The notes beneath the pieces were generated by a model. The model was not told the origin of the DNA, searched no databases, and saw only the letters and a list, made by a program, of their open reading frames with translations. This document shows positions 34,556 to 42,493 of a stretch of DNA of 64,000 nt, in pieces. Positions within the stretch are counted from its first letter, which is position 1. The number at the start of each line of letters is the position of its first letter. This DNA comes from RU20A sp042610495. GTDB lineage: Bacteria > Pseudomonadota > Alphaproteobacteria > Rhizobiales > Rhizobiaceae. A program made the translations under genes and the position numbers. Location of the stretch: NCBI RefSeq assembly GCF_042610495.1, contig NZ_JBHGAP010000001.1, positions 248,001 through 312,000 of the forward strand, in the 5' to 3' direction.

Positions 34556-35413
34556 TCAGTCGATGGCGGTGCGGAAGGCCTCGTTGAGGTCGTTCCAGGG
34601 AATGAGCAGATCGATCCAGGCTCCGATGCGCCCGGCCGCAAGGATGGCCTCATCGATGAGGACCGAAAAGTCGTGCGGCTCTTCCATGGCTGTCGCCAGC
34701 CGGAAGAGGAGCGCCGGCGTCGTGTCCAGATGGCAGAAGTCGCGCAGACGCGTCGCGGTCTTGTCGAGCGCGATGGCCGCGGACTGGCGCAGCACCGCCT
34801 CGTCGCGCCGGCCGATGGCGCTGCGGAGCCACCAGAGAAGCTCGTGCAGCACACGCGCTTCCGATTCCGCCATGAAGACCGGACCGGCCGGATGCATGAT
34901 GGCCCGCGACGCCGTGATGCCGGCGATGTCCTGGGGCATCTCCGCCCAGAGCGCCTTGCGGGCGGAAACGATGTCTTGCGGCAGGCGCGTCGGTGCGGGA
35001 ATGGGCGCGGTCTGTGTCGTCGCGCTGAGCGAACCCGAAAGGATCCGTCGGCCCTGGTCACGCTTTAGCACCGCAGCAAGCGCCGCGATGCCCTCGACCG
35101 GTGCATCGAGATGGCCGAGTACGGTGACATGCGCGGTCTCGGCCTGCAGGGGCGCGAAGGTAATCTCCAGGAACTGCCGCACCGGCCAGTAGATGAAGGC
35201 GCCGGCCTTGGCGTCGAGCACGTGGGTGGAGCCCTCCACATCCTCCACGAAGGGCGCGTGCCAGAAGATGTGGCTGCCGGCGATCTTCGGCGTGTGCAGC
35301 TGGAGCGTCATCGGCAGCGCTGCGACAAGGGCCGCCAGCGTGCGTGGCGCGCCGTCCACGAGCCGGATCGGAAAGCTCTGGCCTTCGGCGGAGAAGAGGA
35401 GATCCATGCTCAT
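34556..35413 (-). CDS. DUF3830-like protein with extra C-terminal domain
   Basis: A 285-residue protein of unknown function. The first ~120 residues (FPIRLVDGAPRTLAALVAALP; IAGSHIFWHAPF; AGAFIYWPVRQFLEITFAP) resemble the cyclophilin-like DUF3830 family. The remaining ~160 residues, from about ARKALWAEMPQDI, are mostly helical and unrecognised. They include VLHELLWWLRSAI and LIDEAILAAGRIGAWIDLLIPWND. The start at 35413 overlaps the stop of the NIPSNAP gene (ATGA). Its place in the operon suggests a catabolic or substrate-handling role, but none is assigned. Confidence 0.6.
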   Translation of the reverse strand: MSMDLLFSAEGQSFPIRLVDGAPRTLAALVAALPMTLQLHTPKIAGSHIFWHAPFVEDVEGSTHVLDAKAGAFIYWPVRQFLEITFAPLQAETAHVTVLGHLDAPVEGIAALAAVLKRDQGRRILSGSLSATTQTAPIPAPTRLPQDIVSARKALWAEMPQDIAGITASRAIMHPAGPVFMAESEARVLHELLWWLRSAIGRRDEAVLRQSAAIALDKTATRLRDFCHLDTTPALLFRLATAMEEPHDFSVLIDEAILAAGRIGAWIDLLIPWNDLNEAFRTAID

Positions 35414-35733
35414 TTGCCGGGATTGAAGAAGGAAACGGGCTTCAGGATCTGGTTTCGCATGTCGAGCAGGTAGTCGGTCTCGATCACCTTGCGCCGGTAG
35501 GCCTGCCATTCTGGATCAGCCTCCATCTGGTCGCGACGCACTTCGCGATCGGCAAGACTGTCATATTTCCACAGGTGCACCGTGCGGGAGAGATCGCCGA
35601 TATGGGTCTGGAAGAAGCCGAAGGGCTCGCCGAGGTAATGCCGCTGCATCGGCAGCCCGACCTCTTCGTAGAGCGAGAGAAAGTGCTGCAGCTTGTTTGG
35701 CCGGGCCGTGTAGGTGCGATGGTCGAAGATCAT
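35410..35733 (-). CDS. NIPSNAP family protein
   Basis: A 107-residue ferredoxin-like-fold protein. MIFDHRTYTARPNKLQHFLSLYEEVGLPMQRHYLG and the later TVHLWKYDSLADREVRRDQMEADPEWQAYRRKV match the NIPSNAP pattern (an alpha/beta-barrel dimer related to EthD and Dabb proteins). Members near catabolic genes may act on or bind small hydrophobic intermediates; no reaction is established here. AAAGGAG precedes the start at 35733. It is co-directional with the E2 gene upstream and overlaps the next gene by 4 bases. Confidence 0.85.
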   Translation of the reverse strand: MIFDHRTYTARPNKLQHFLSLYEEVGLPMQRHYLGEPFGFFQTHIGDLSRTVHLWKYDSLADREVRRDQMEADPEWQAYRRKVIETDYLLDMRNQILKPVSFFNPGK

Positions 35734-35810
35734 GGTCGGCTCCTTTGCCCGCGCGGGCTCTCTCGTGACAGGACCGCTCCCGCCTGCGCGGAAGCGAAGG
35801 GACAAAGACG

Positions 35811-37121
35811 TCAGCCGGCGCTGAGCACCGTTTCCGTGATCAGGCGGGCCGCAAGGGCGGGCACCTCGATCGGCGGCACATGGCCGACGCCATCGAGAAG
35901 ATGGACAGCAGCAAAGCCGGGCGCCGTCTGCGCATGCACTGGCGGCACGACGCGGTCCATCCGGCCCCAGACGATCCGGGTCGGCACGGTAAGCGCCAGG
36001 AGCGCGGCTTGAAGCGTAAAGCCCTGTGTGCCGCCCGGAAACAGCGCTTCCGCGATGGCGGCAAGCGTCGCGGCGTTGCCGGTGCGCTGCATCTGCCGGA
36101 AAGCCGCAGCCGCGTAGCCGGCGGGCAGCACCGCGCGATCCGCAACCATCACGCCAAGCCAGGGGTCGAGGGCTTCTGCGCTGGTCGCGCTGCTGAGGCC
36201 GTTGATGAAGCCGCCGTTGATCTCTGGTCCGAGTCCCCCCGGCGCAAACAGCGTCACGGAGCGCACCGCAACACGCCCAAGGGCCGACAGGCCGAGGACG
36301 GCTGCGCCCCCGAGCGAGTGGCCGACCAGATGGGCACGGGAAACACCGAGGGCTTCCAGTCGATCCGACAGGTCAAGCGCGATGGCGTCGATGCTCGACA
36401 CGGCTGTCGCCGCCTCGCTGCCATGGCCGGGCAGGTCCAGCGCAATCACATCGCGCGAAGCCGGCAGAAGCGGAATGACCTGTCGCCACAGGCTGCGATC
36501 GGCGCCGAAGCCGTGCAGCAGCACGATCGGATCCAGCGGGCGCGTCGGCGCTGCCACGGGCGGTGGGCCGAGCGGGCCGGAGGAGGCATCCGGCGCCTCG
36601 TTGACACGGATCGCCGCGGGCGTCGTGCGTGCGGCGAGTGCCGCGGCGATGTCGCGCTGCTTGATGCGGCCGTTGGGGCCGCTGCCGGACAAGGCTCCAA
36701 GGTCGAGATCGGAAGCCTTCGCCAGTCTGCGCGCCAGCGGACTTGCGATCGGCCGATGTGGGAATGAGGCTGCGGACGCCGCGACCGCGGCAGGGGCCGG
36801 CAGTTGGGCGGCGTCCGGCTCTCCGCCGGGCATTGGCTCAGCCGTGGTTGGGACGGCGGCACCGGCGGGAAGAGGTTCAGTATCGGACAGCGTGCCGAGC
36901 ACGGCGCCAACGGGCGCTTCCTGTCCTTCGGTGAAGTGGATGGCGGCGAGGTAGCCGTTGCGCTCGGCCTCGATCTCCGTCGCAGCCTTGGCGGTTTCTA
37001 CCGTCACCAGCAGATCGCCGGCCGTCACGGCATCGCCGGGCCGCTTGGCCCAGCTGACGATGAGCACGCTCTCCATATATTCGCCGCCGGCGCTGTCGAT
37101 GCTGATGGGGAAGGTCGCCAT
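35811..37121 (-). CDS. E2-like lipoyl protein fused to alpha/beta hydrolase (AcoC type)
   Basis: A 436-residue protein with three parts. A biotinyl-lipoyl domain covers about 1-78; the lipoyl lysine is K45 in VETAKAATEIEA. A peripheral-subunit-binding domain lies at about 125-165 (IASPLARRLAKASDLDLGAL ... GRIKQRDIAAAL). An alpha/beta hydrolase domain runs from about 195 to the end, with LLHGFGADRSLW, the nucleophile elbow GHSLGG and a late GVGHVPPIEVP histidine. The classical acyltransferase domain with HxxxDG is absent. This is the layout of AcoC in acetoin-cleaving systems. ATG 37121 has GAGG 5 bases upstream; an overlapping GTG at 37136 is less likely. Confidence 0.87.
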   Translation of the reverse strand: MATFPISIDSAGGEYMESVLIVSWAKRPGDAVTAGDLLVTVETAKAATEIEAERNGYLAAIHFTEGQEAPVGAVLGTLSDTEPLPAGAAVPTTAEPMPGGEPDAAQLPAPAAVAASAASFPHRPIASPLARRLAKASDLDLGALSGSGPNGRIKQRDIAAALAARTTPAAIRVNEAPDASSGPLGPPPVAAPTRPLDPIVLLHGFGADRSLWRQVIPLLPASRDVIALDLPGHGSEAATAVSSIDAIALDLSDRLEALGVSRAHLVGHSLGGAAVLGLSALGRVAVRSVTLFAPGGLGPEINGGFINGLSSATSAEALDPWLGVMVADRAVLPAGYAAAAFRQMQRTGNAATLAAIAEALFPGGTQGFTLQAALLALTVPTRIVWGRMDRVVPPVHAQTAPGFAAVHLLDGVGHVPPIEVPALAARLITETVLSAG

Positions 37122-37132
37122 GCTCGCCTCGT

Positions 37133-38107
37133 TCACTTCAGGGTGGCGAGGGCTGCGGCGCGGATCTTTTCCGCATTGGGCAGCATCGCGGTTTCCAGCG
37201 GTTCGGAATAGGGGATCGGCATGTCGGGCAGCGTGACGCGCGCGACGGGCGCATCCAGCTCGTCGAAGGCATGGTCCATGATCGTCGCAGAAAGCTCGGC
37301 TGCATAGCCGCAGAAGCGCCAGCCTTCGTTCACCACCACGGCATGATGCGTCCTGGCGATGGAGGCGACGATGGCGCCGACGTCGAGCGGGCGCAGCGAG
37401 CGCAGGTCGATCACTTCGGCCGAGATACCATCGGCGGCGAGAAGATCGGCGGCCTTGGTGGCCTCCACCACCATTTTCGAGGTGGCGAAGATCGAGACAT
37501 CCTTGCCGGTCCGCACCGTGGCGGCCTTGCCGAGCGGCACGATCACGTCGCCGTCGGGCACCTCGCCGCGCACATTGTAGAGCAGCTTGTGCTCGAGGAA
37601 GACGACCGGCTGGTCATCGCGGATCGCCGCCTTCAGCATGCCCTTGGCATCGGCCGGCGTGGAGGGGGCGACCACCTTGATGCCCGGAATGTGGGCCAGC
37701 ATGGAATCGAGCGCCTTGGAATGCTGCGCACCGGCACCGGCGCCGCCGCCACCCTGTGTCCGCAGCACGAAGGGCATCTTCACCTGGCCATCCCAGATAT
37801 AATTGTAGATCGAGGCCTGGTTGACGAGGGCGTCCAGCGTTAGCGGAATGAAGTCCGCATACATGATTTCGAGGATCGGCCGCGTGCCCGTCATCGCCGC
37901 CGTCACGGCCATGGCCGTCAGCGCCTGCTCGGAGATCGGCGTGTCGCGCACGCGCAGTTCGCCGAACTCCTCCATCAACCCCTTGCTGACCTTGAAGACG
38001 CCGCCATAGCGGCCGACATCCTCGCCAAACAGGAAGACGGTCGGGTCGGCCTGCATCTCCTCGCGCAGCGCTGCATTCAGCGCCTCGGCATATCGCATCA
38101 TCGCCAT
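37133..38107 (-). CDS. thiamine-dependent dehydrogenase E1 beta subunit
   Basis: A 324-residue E1 beta subunit of the 2-oxoacid/acetoin dehydrogenase family. MRYAEALNAALREEMQADPTVFLFGEDVG is the standard N-terminus. Also seen are RVRDTPISEQALTAMAVTAAMTG, MPFVLRTQGGGGAGAGAQHSK and DLRSLRPLDVGAI. With E1 alpha it decarboxylates or cleaves a substrate using thiamine diphosphate and passes the acyl group to lipoyl-E2. The ATG lies one base after the E1alpha stop, so the two are coupled. Confidence 0.93.
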   Translation of the reverse strand: MAMMRYAEALNAALREEMQADPTVFLFGEDVGRYGGVFKVSKGLMEEFGELRVRDTPISEQALTAMAVTAAMTGTRPILEIMYADFIPLTLDALVNQASIYNYIWDGQVKMPFVLRTQGGGGAGAGAQHSKALDSMLAHIPGIKVVAPSTPADAKGMLKAAIRDDQPVVFLEHKLLYNVRGEVPDGDVIVPLGKAATVRTGKDVSIFATSKMVVEATKAADLLAADGISAEVIDLRSLRPLDVGAIVASIARTHHAVVVNEGWRFCGYAAELSATIMDHAFDELDAPVARVTLPDMPIPYSEPLETAMLPNAEKIRAAALATLK

Positions 38108-38108
38108 C

Positions 38109-39095
38109 TCAGTGCGCCTCGCCCGAATGGAGGGTGGAATAGGGATCACAGGCCGCATCGACCGCAAAGACCGGGAAGGGATCGCCAAGCGCGGCGGCAA
38201 AGGCGGCATCGACTTCCGCCTTTGCCGCCGCCTCGACCTCGGAAAGCCGCGCTGCACCGACATCCACGAGAAGGGCCGCACGTGAAAGTGTGAGGGGATC
38301 GCGTGCCTTCCAGGCCGCGATATCCTCCGGCTTCTGGTAGCCGCCCATGTCGGAGGTGGAGAAGCCTTCGAGACGATAGGTCTTGCATTCGACCATGCCT
38401 GGCCCGTCGCCCCGTCGCGCCCGCTCCACCATGGCGCCAACGGCGCGGTAGACGGCGATGGCATCGTTGCCGTCAACGATCTCCGCCGGCATGCCGTATC
38501 CGGCGGCACGGATGGAGAGGTCATCGACGGGAGACTGAACCTCGGTCGGAACAGTCAGGCCGAACTGATTGTGCTCGAGGACGAAGACCATCGGCAGCTT
38601 CCAGAGTGCTGCCATGTTCATGGCTTCATGACAGATGCCGGTCTGTGCCGCGCCATCGCCGAAGACGCACATGGCAACCGTCTTCTCGCCCTTGATCTGG
38701 GCCGAAAGAGCCATGCCCGCGGCAGCGGGAATGCCGGCGCCGACGATCGCATTGCCCCCGATCACGCCCTTTTCCGCATCCGCCACCAGCATGTGCCCGG
38801 CCCGACCGCCGCAGGCACCCGTGGCGCGGCCGAAAATCTCCGCGATGACCGGATGCATCGCCATGCCCTTGCCGATGTAGACGGCGTGGCCACGATGGGT
38901 GGTGGCCACCTTGTCACCGGCTTCCAGCACGGCGGTGGCCGCAATGCCGACGGCTTCCTGCCCGTCGCAGCGGTGGATCGGCCCGCGCGTCTGGCCCTGC
39001 TTGTGGAGGGCGCCTAGCCCTTCCTCCAGATGCCGGACAAGCAGCATCTTGCGATAGATTTCGAGGTGTTCCTCGACGGAAGGAGAGTTCTTCAC
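38109..39095 (-). CDS. thiamine-dependent dehydrogenase E1 alpha subunit
   Basis: A 328-residue E1 alpha subunit. The thiamine diphosphate motif is VFGDGAAQTGICHEAMNMAALWKLPMVFVLEHN (GDG...N). Upstream are TRGPIHRCDGQEAVGIAATA and THRGHAVYIGKGM. The GTG at 39095 was chosen because GGAGG lies 5 bases upstream. ATG at 39113 is in frame but has no ribosome-binding site. It heads an operon of E1alpha, E1beta, E2, NIPSNAP, DUF3830-like, hydroxyacyl-CoA dehydrogenase-like and SDR genes. No E3 gene is nearby, so dihydrolipoamide dehydrogenase must come from elsewhere. The strongest palindromic operator lies 35 bases upstream. Confidence 0.92.
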   Translation of the reverse strand: MKNSPSVEEHLEIYRKMLLVRHLEEGLGALHKQGQTRGPIHRCDGQEAVGIAATAVLEAGDKVATTHRGHAVYIGKGMAMHPVIAEIFGRATGACGGRAGHMLVADAEKGVIGGNAIVGAGIPAAAGMALSAQIKGEKTVAMCVFGDGAAQTGICHEAMNMAALWKLPMVFVLEHNQFGLTVPTEVQSPVDDLSIRAAGYGMPAEIVDGNDAIAVYRAVGAMVERARRGDGPGMVECKTYRLEGFSTSDMGGYQKPEDIAAWKARDPLTLSRAALLVDVGAARLSEVEAAAKAEVDAAFAAALGDPFPVFAVDAACDPYSTLHSGEAH

Positions 39096-39129
39096 GGCCG
39101 CCTCCAATTGCATGAAGGAATTTAATACA

Positions 39130-39145
39130 AAAGTGTCGACACTTT
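39130..39145. promoter_or_regulatory. putative GntR operator C (E1alpha / SDR divergent region)
   Basis: A perfect 16-bp palindrome, AAAGTGTCGACACTTT, in the 100-base gap between the divergent E1alpha and SDR genes. Its core is identical to operator A. It is the longest perfect copy and so the likely high-affinity site (inference). Confidence 0.65.
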
Positions 39146-39195
39146 GCAAGCCGTTCTGCACAATAAGCCCCTGAACATTTTTGAAGGGGGCTCCC

Positions 39196-39942
39196 ATGCG
39201 GCTGAAGAACAGAATGGCGATCATCACGGGGGCAGGGGCCGGCATCGGCGCGGCGGCGGCCGAGCGTTTCGTCAGCGAAGGCGCCCGCGTCATGGTGGTC
39301 GATCGCGATGGGGTGAAGGCCGAAGCTGTTGCCACCAAGATCGGGGCTGACTGGCTCGCCGTCGATGTCTCCGACGAGAGGGCCGTCGCCGGAATGGTCG
39401 AGACGACGGCGGCGCGCTTCGGCCGGATCGATATCCTCGTCAACAATGCCGGCTATGGCATTCGCGGTTCGGTGGTGACGACGCAGGCCGATGACTGGGA
39501 CCGGCTGATGGCCGTCAACCTCAAGGGTGTGTACCTTTGCTCGAAGTATGTCATCCCGGTCATGGCGGCGGGCGGTGGCGGCGCGATCGTCAACACGGCC
39601 TCCAATGTTGCCGATGTCGGCCTGGCGGATCGGGCGGCCTATGTCGCCTCGAAGGGCGGGGTCGCCGCGCTGACACGCGCCATGGCGCTCGATCACGCCC
39701 AACAGAACATCCGCGTCAACGCCGTGGCGCCCGGCACAACCTGGTCCACCTATTTCGACCAGATGGTTGCGACGCATGAGGACCCGGAAGGCTTCATCGC
39801 CGGTCTCAATGCCCGCTCGCCCATGAACCGGCTCGCCCAACCGGTGGAGATCGCCGAAGCCATCCTCTGGCTGGCGAGTGGCGAAGCCTCCTATGCCACC
39901 GGCTCGATTCTCACCGTCGATGGCGGCATGACCGCGTGGTGA
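39196..39942 (+). CDS. short-chain dehydrogenase/reductase
   Basis: A 248-residue classical SDR. The cofactor motif is TGAGAGIGAAAAE (about residues 10-22). DILVNNAGYG, NTASNVADVG (catalytic Ser region) and YVASK (catalytic Tyr and Lys) follow, and the C-terminal SEASYATGSILTVDGGMTAW is typical. An acidic residue after the second strand (VVDRDG) favours NAD. The start at 39196 has AAGGGGG upstream. It is transcribed away from the E1alpha operon and shares operator C. It converges with the mutase gene. Confidence 0.92.
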   Translation: MRLKNRMAIITGAGAGIGAAAAERFVSEGARVMVVDRDGVKAEAVATKIGADWLAVDVSDERAVAGMVETTAARFGRIDILVNNAGYGIRGSVVTTQADDWDRLMAVNLKGVYLCSKYVIPVMAAGGGGAIVNTASNVADVGLADRAAYVASKGGVAALTRAMALDHAQQNIRVNAVAPGTTWSTYFDQMVATHEDPEGFIAGLNARSPMNRLAQPVEIAEAILWLASGEASYATGSILTVDGGMTAW

Positions 39943-39957
39943 AAAAGCGGCACCGCG

Positions 39958-41697
39958 TCACGGTGCCGCCGCCGTCTCGCGCAAAGCCGAAAGCATGGCG
40001 TCGAGATCGGCGCAGGGCCGGCAGCCGAGCGCCGCAATCTCCCGGCTGACATCGACCGGCAGGCCGGAGTTGGAATCCTTGGGGATTTCGTTCAGCCGCC
40101 CGCCGATCAGCACCGGCAGGGAAAGCCCGCGCGCCGCCATCGCCCTGAGAACGGCCTCGGCATAGGAGAGGGCCACGCCATTGTAGGTGCTGATCGCGAT
40201 CGCATCGGCGCCGCTGTCTGCCGCATGGGCAACGAGATGTTCCGGATCGACCGCGACGCCCGCATCGGCAATGGCAAGGCCGAGCCCCTCCAGCGCCTGC
40301 TCGACCAGGTATTTGCCGTGCTCGTGCACATCTGTGGTGCCGATGCAGACCGTCAGGGGCGCGGGCGTGACAAGCGGCGCCTGCGCCGCGACCCAGTGGC
40401 TTGCCTTCTCGTTCAGTTCGCGCGCCCATTCCGCATGGATCAGTGGCTTGCGACCCCGCGGGCCTGTGAGGCCCGGGCCAAACAGCGCCTCCATGCGCTT
40501 CGGCCCCAGCCGGCGGATGGCAAGCATGAGGGCGGCCGGGTCGTCCGTTGCCACACCGCGATCGGCAAGGCCGGCCAGCACGGCACCCGCGAATCGTTCG
40601 CCCCCTTCGACGAGCACGTCCGCCATGGACTCGACCCGTGACCAGTCGAACACAGGGTCATAATAGGGTGCGTGAAGGCAAAGCCGGTGCGCAAAGGTCT
40701 GTGCATCGATGATTTCATCGACATCGGGGATCCGCTGATTCTCGGTCACCGGCACCGGATTGATGGCATGGCCGGACGGCCAGCGGCCGAGTGCCAGGAT
40801 ATCGGCCGTCAGATAGCTTGCGAGGCTCGCATAATTGCCGGCCGGGGTGGACTGGTAGGCGACCGTATTGCCGAAAATCATCGTGCCCGGCGTGTCGTTG
40901 ACCCGCACCAGCGCTGCATGAAAGGCCGTGCGCGACAGCGGATCGCTGAAATGATGGCCGTAGCAATGAGAGATCGTTGCGCCGATCAGCCCGTTGACGA
41001 TGTGCTTTTCGATGATGACCATGCCGAGCGCGCAGGCCATGTCGATGAAAAGTCCCGCAAAGCCGTCGTCGAGGTTCGAATGAACGAGCACTTCCGCGTC
41101 CTGCGCGGCAATCAGCCCGAGCGCCGTCACGGTCGCCTCCGTGGTGGCCACATCATCGTCCCAGTAGGGCAGGCGGAAGGTGAAATATTGCCCGAGATTG
41201 CCGACCGCCGTGCAGCCCGCAGCGAGCGCTGCGCGCGTGTTTTCCACCGCTCCCGGCAGGCCCAGCATGAAGTCGCCGAAATGCGCAGCCGCCGGTGCGG
41301 CATTGGTGATGCGGGCAAAATCCTCCGGTCCGGACAGTACGATGCCGGTGCCGCGTGAAGCCTTGGCCCGCATCGCCTCCGGATAGCCCATCGACCAGTC
41401 GAGCGTGATGCCGAACCGATCGACGGTGACGCCGCCTTTCGCACAGTCGCCGTGCACGCTGCGGATCGCTTCGATGGTGCGGTTCACGTCGCGAAAGCCG
41501 ATATGCGCATGTTGCATGATGCGCTTCTCGCCGACCGCCTTGCGTTTCCAAGCCGCTTCCGAGGGCATGCCGGTCTCGGTCAGGAAGATGTTTGAGCCGA
41601 CGCGCCAGTCGCGCGCCATGCCGCGGCCCGCCGCGACAAGGTCTGCGCCCGGCGTCAGGCGCGAATCGGTGAGGGCGGGGCCGGCGTCAGCGGTCAT
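39958..41697 (-). CDS. cobalamin-dependent mutase-like protein with fused B12-binding domain
   Basis: A 579-residue protein. The C-terminal part (about 447-579) is a B12-binding domain: TTDVHEHGKYLVEQALEGLG holds DxHxxG with D456, the cobalt-ligating H458 and G461; AIAISTYNG and VLIGGRLNEIP complete the SxL-like and GG motifs. The N-terminal ~430 residues look like the TIM-barrel catalytic subunit of the glutamate mutase/methylaspartate mutase group in length and layout, but key residues were not confirmed. The family moves a carbon group within a branched acid by radical chemistry. Fusion of the two subunits is notable. The start ATG 41697 (AAGG upstream) lies inside the end of the hydrolase gene. 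Confidence 0.72.
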   Translation of the reverse strand: MTADAGPALTDSRLTPGADLVAAGRGMARDWRVGSNIFLTETGMPSEAAWKRKAVGEKRIMQHAHIGFRDVNRTIEAIRSVHGDCAKGGVTVDRFGITLDWSMGYPEAMRAKASRGTGIVLSGPEDFARITNAAPAAAHFGDFMLGLPGAVENTRAALAAGCTAVGNLGQYFTFRLPYWDDDVATTEATVTALGLIAAQDAEVLVHSNLDDGFAGLFIDMACALGMVIIEKHIVNGLIGATISHCYGHHFSDPLSRTAFHAALVRVNDTPGTMIFGNTVAYQSTPAGNYASLASYLTADILALGRWPSGHAINPVPVTENQRIPDVDEIIDAQTFAHRLCLHAPYYDPVFDWSRVESMADVLVEGGERFAGAVLAGLADRGVATDDPAALMLAIRRLGPKRMEALFGPGLTGPRGRKPLIHAEWARELNEKASHWVAAQAPLVTPAPLTVCIGTTDVHEHGKYLVEQALEGLGLAIADAGVAVDPEHLVAHAADSGADAIAISTYNGVALSYAEAVLRAMAARGLSLPVLIGGRLNEIPKDSNSGLPVDVSREIAALGCRPCADLDAMLSALRETAAAP

Positions 41698-42493
41698 GGG
41701 CATGCCTTGCAAGGAAGCTGCGCACCGCCGCCGCGAAGGCGGTCGGCCGCGCCATGGGATGGAAATGGGCACCCGGCACCATCACGAAGCTGGCGTCGGG
41801 AATGGCCTCCGCCACCGCCTGTGTCAGCGCCGGTGGCGTCAGAATGTCGTCTTCGGCGGCAATGACCTGGACCGGCCTCGTGATTCGGTGAAGGTCGGCG
41901 AGGCGGTCGTGGTGAAGAAGCATCCGCACCCGCCGGGCAGCGACCGCAAGGGGCGCCAGCGCGGTAGCCGCATCGGAGACGGCGAGATCGAGCCTGTCCG
42001 CCTCGCGCTCCAGCGTTGAAGCATCATGGCAGAAAACATGCGTAAGCCGCTGGTATGACCCCGCCAGCCCGGCCTCGAGCAGTTCGGCCCTTGCCGTGAA
42101 GAGTGCGCGAAACCGCGCATCTGCCCGCGCCCAGGAACTGCTGATCGTGCCGCTGAGGCAGAGATCGGGGTGATCGAGCAGGAGATCCTGCACGATTGCG
42201 CCGCCGGTCGAATGGCCGATGACATGGGCCGCACCGCCCGTCTGCGTCAGGAGCGCTGCCGCATCTGCAGCAATCAGCGGGATCGAATAGCCTGTGTCCG
42301 GCCTGTCGCTGCGCCCGGCGCCCCGGTGATCCATGAGGATGAGCCGGTGGTCGCGTTGAAGATCGGCCACAACACCCGAAAAGAATCGCCCGTCGCCGCC
42401 AAGTCCGGGAATGAGAAGAAGACGCGGCCCCACCGAGCCGAAGGTCTCCACGTGAATGCGGCAGCCGTCCGCGGCGGTGAAGAGGATCCTCAT
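41687..42493 (-). CDS. alpha/beta hydrolase
   Basis: A 268-residue alpha/beta hydrolase. RLLLIPGLGGDGRFF (oxyanion region), LMDHRGAGRSDRP, the nucleophile elbow GHSTGGAIVQ and the late PGAHFHPM histidine are visible. It hydrolyses an ester, amide, lactone or C-C bond; the substrate is unknown. It overlaps the aspartate dehydrogenase-like gene upstream by 4 bases and the mutase gene downstream by 11 bases, so all are one operon. Confidence 0.88.
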   Translation of the reverse strand: MRILFTAADGCRIHVETFGSVGPRLLLIPGLGGDGRFFSGVVADLQRDHRLILMDHRGAGRSDRPDTGYSIPLIAADAAALLTQTGGAAHVIGHSTGGAIVQDLLLDHPDLCLSGTISSSWARADARFRALFTARAELLEAGLAGSYQRLTHVFCHDASTLEREADRLDLAVSDAATALAPLAVAARRVRMLLHHDRLADLHRITRPVQVIAAEDDILTPPALTQAVAEAIPDASFVMVPGAHFHPMARPTAFAAAVRSFLARHAHDR

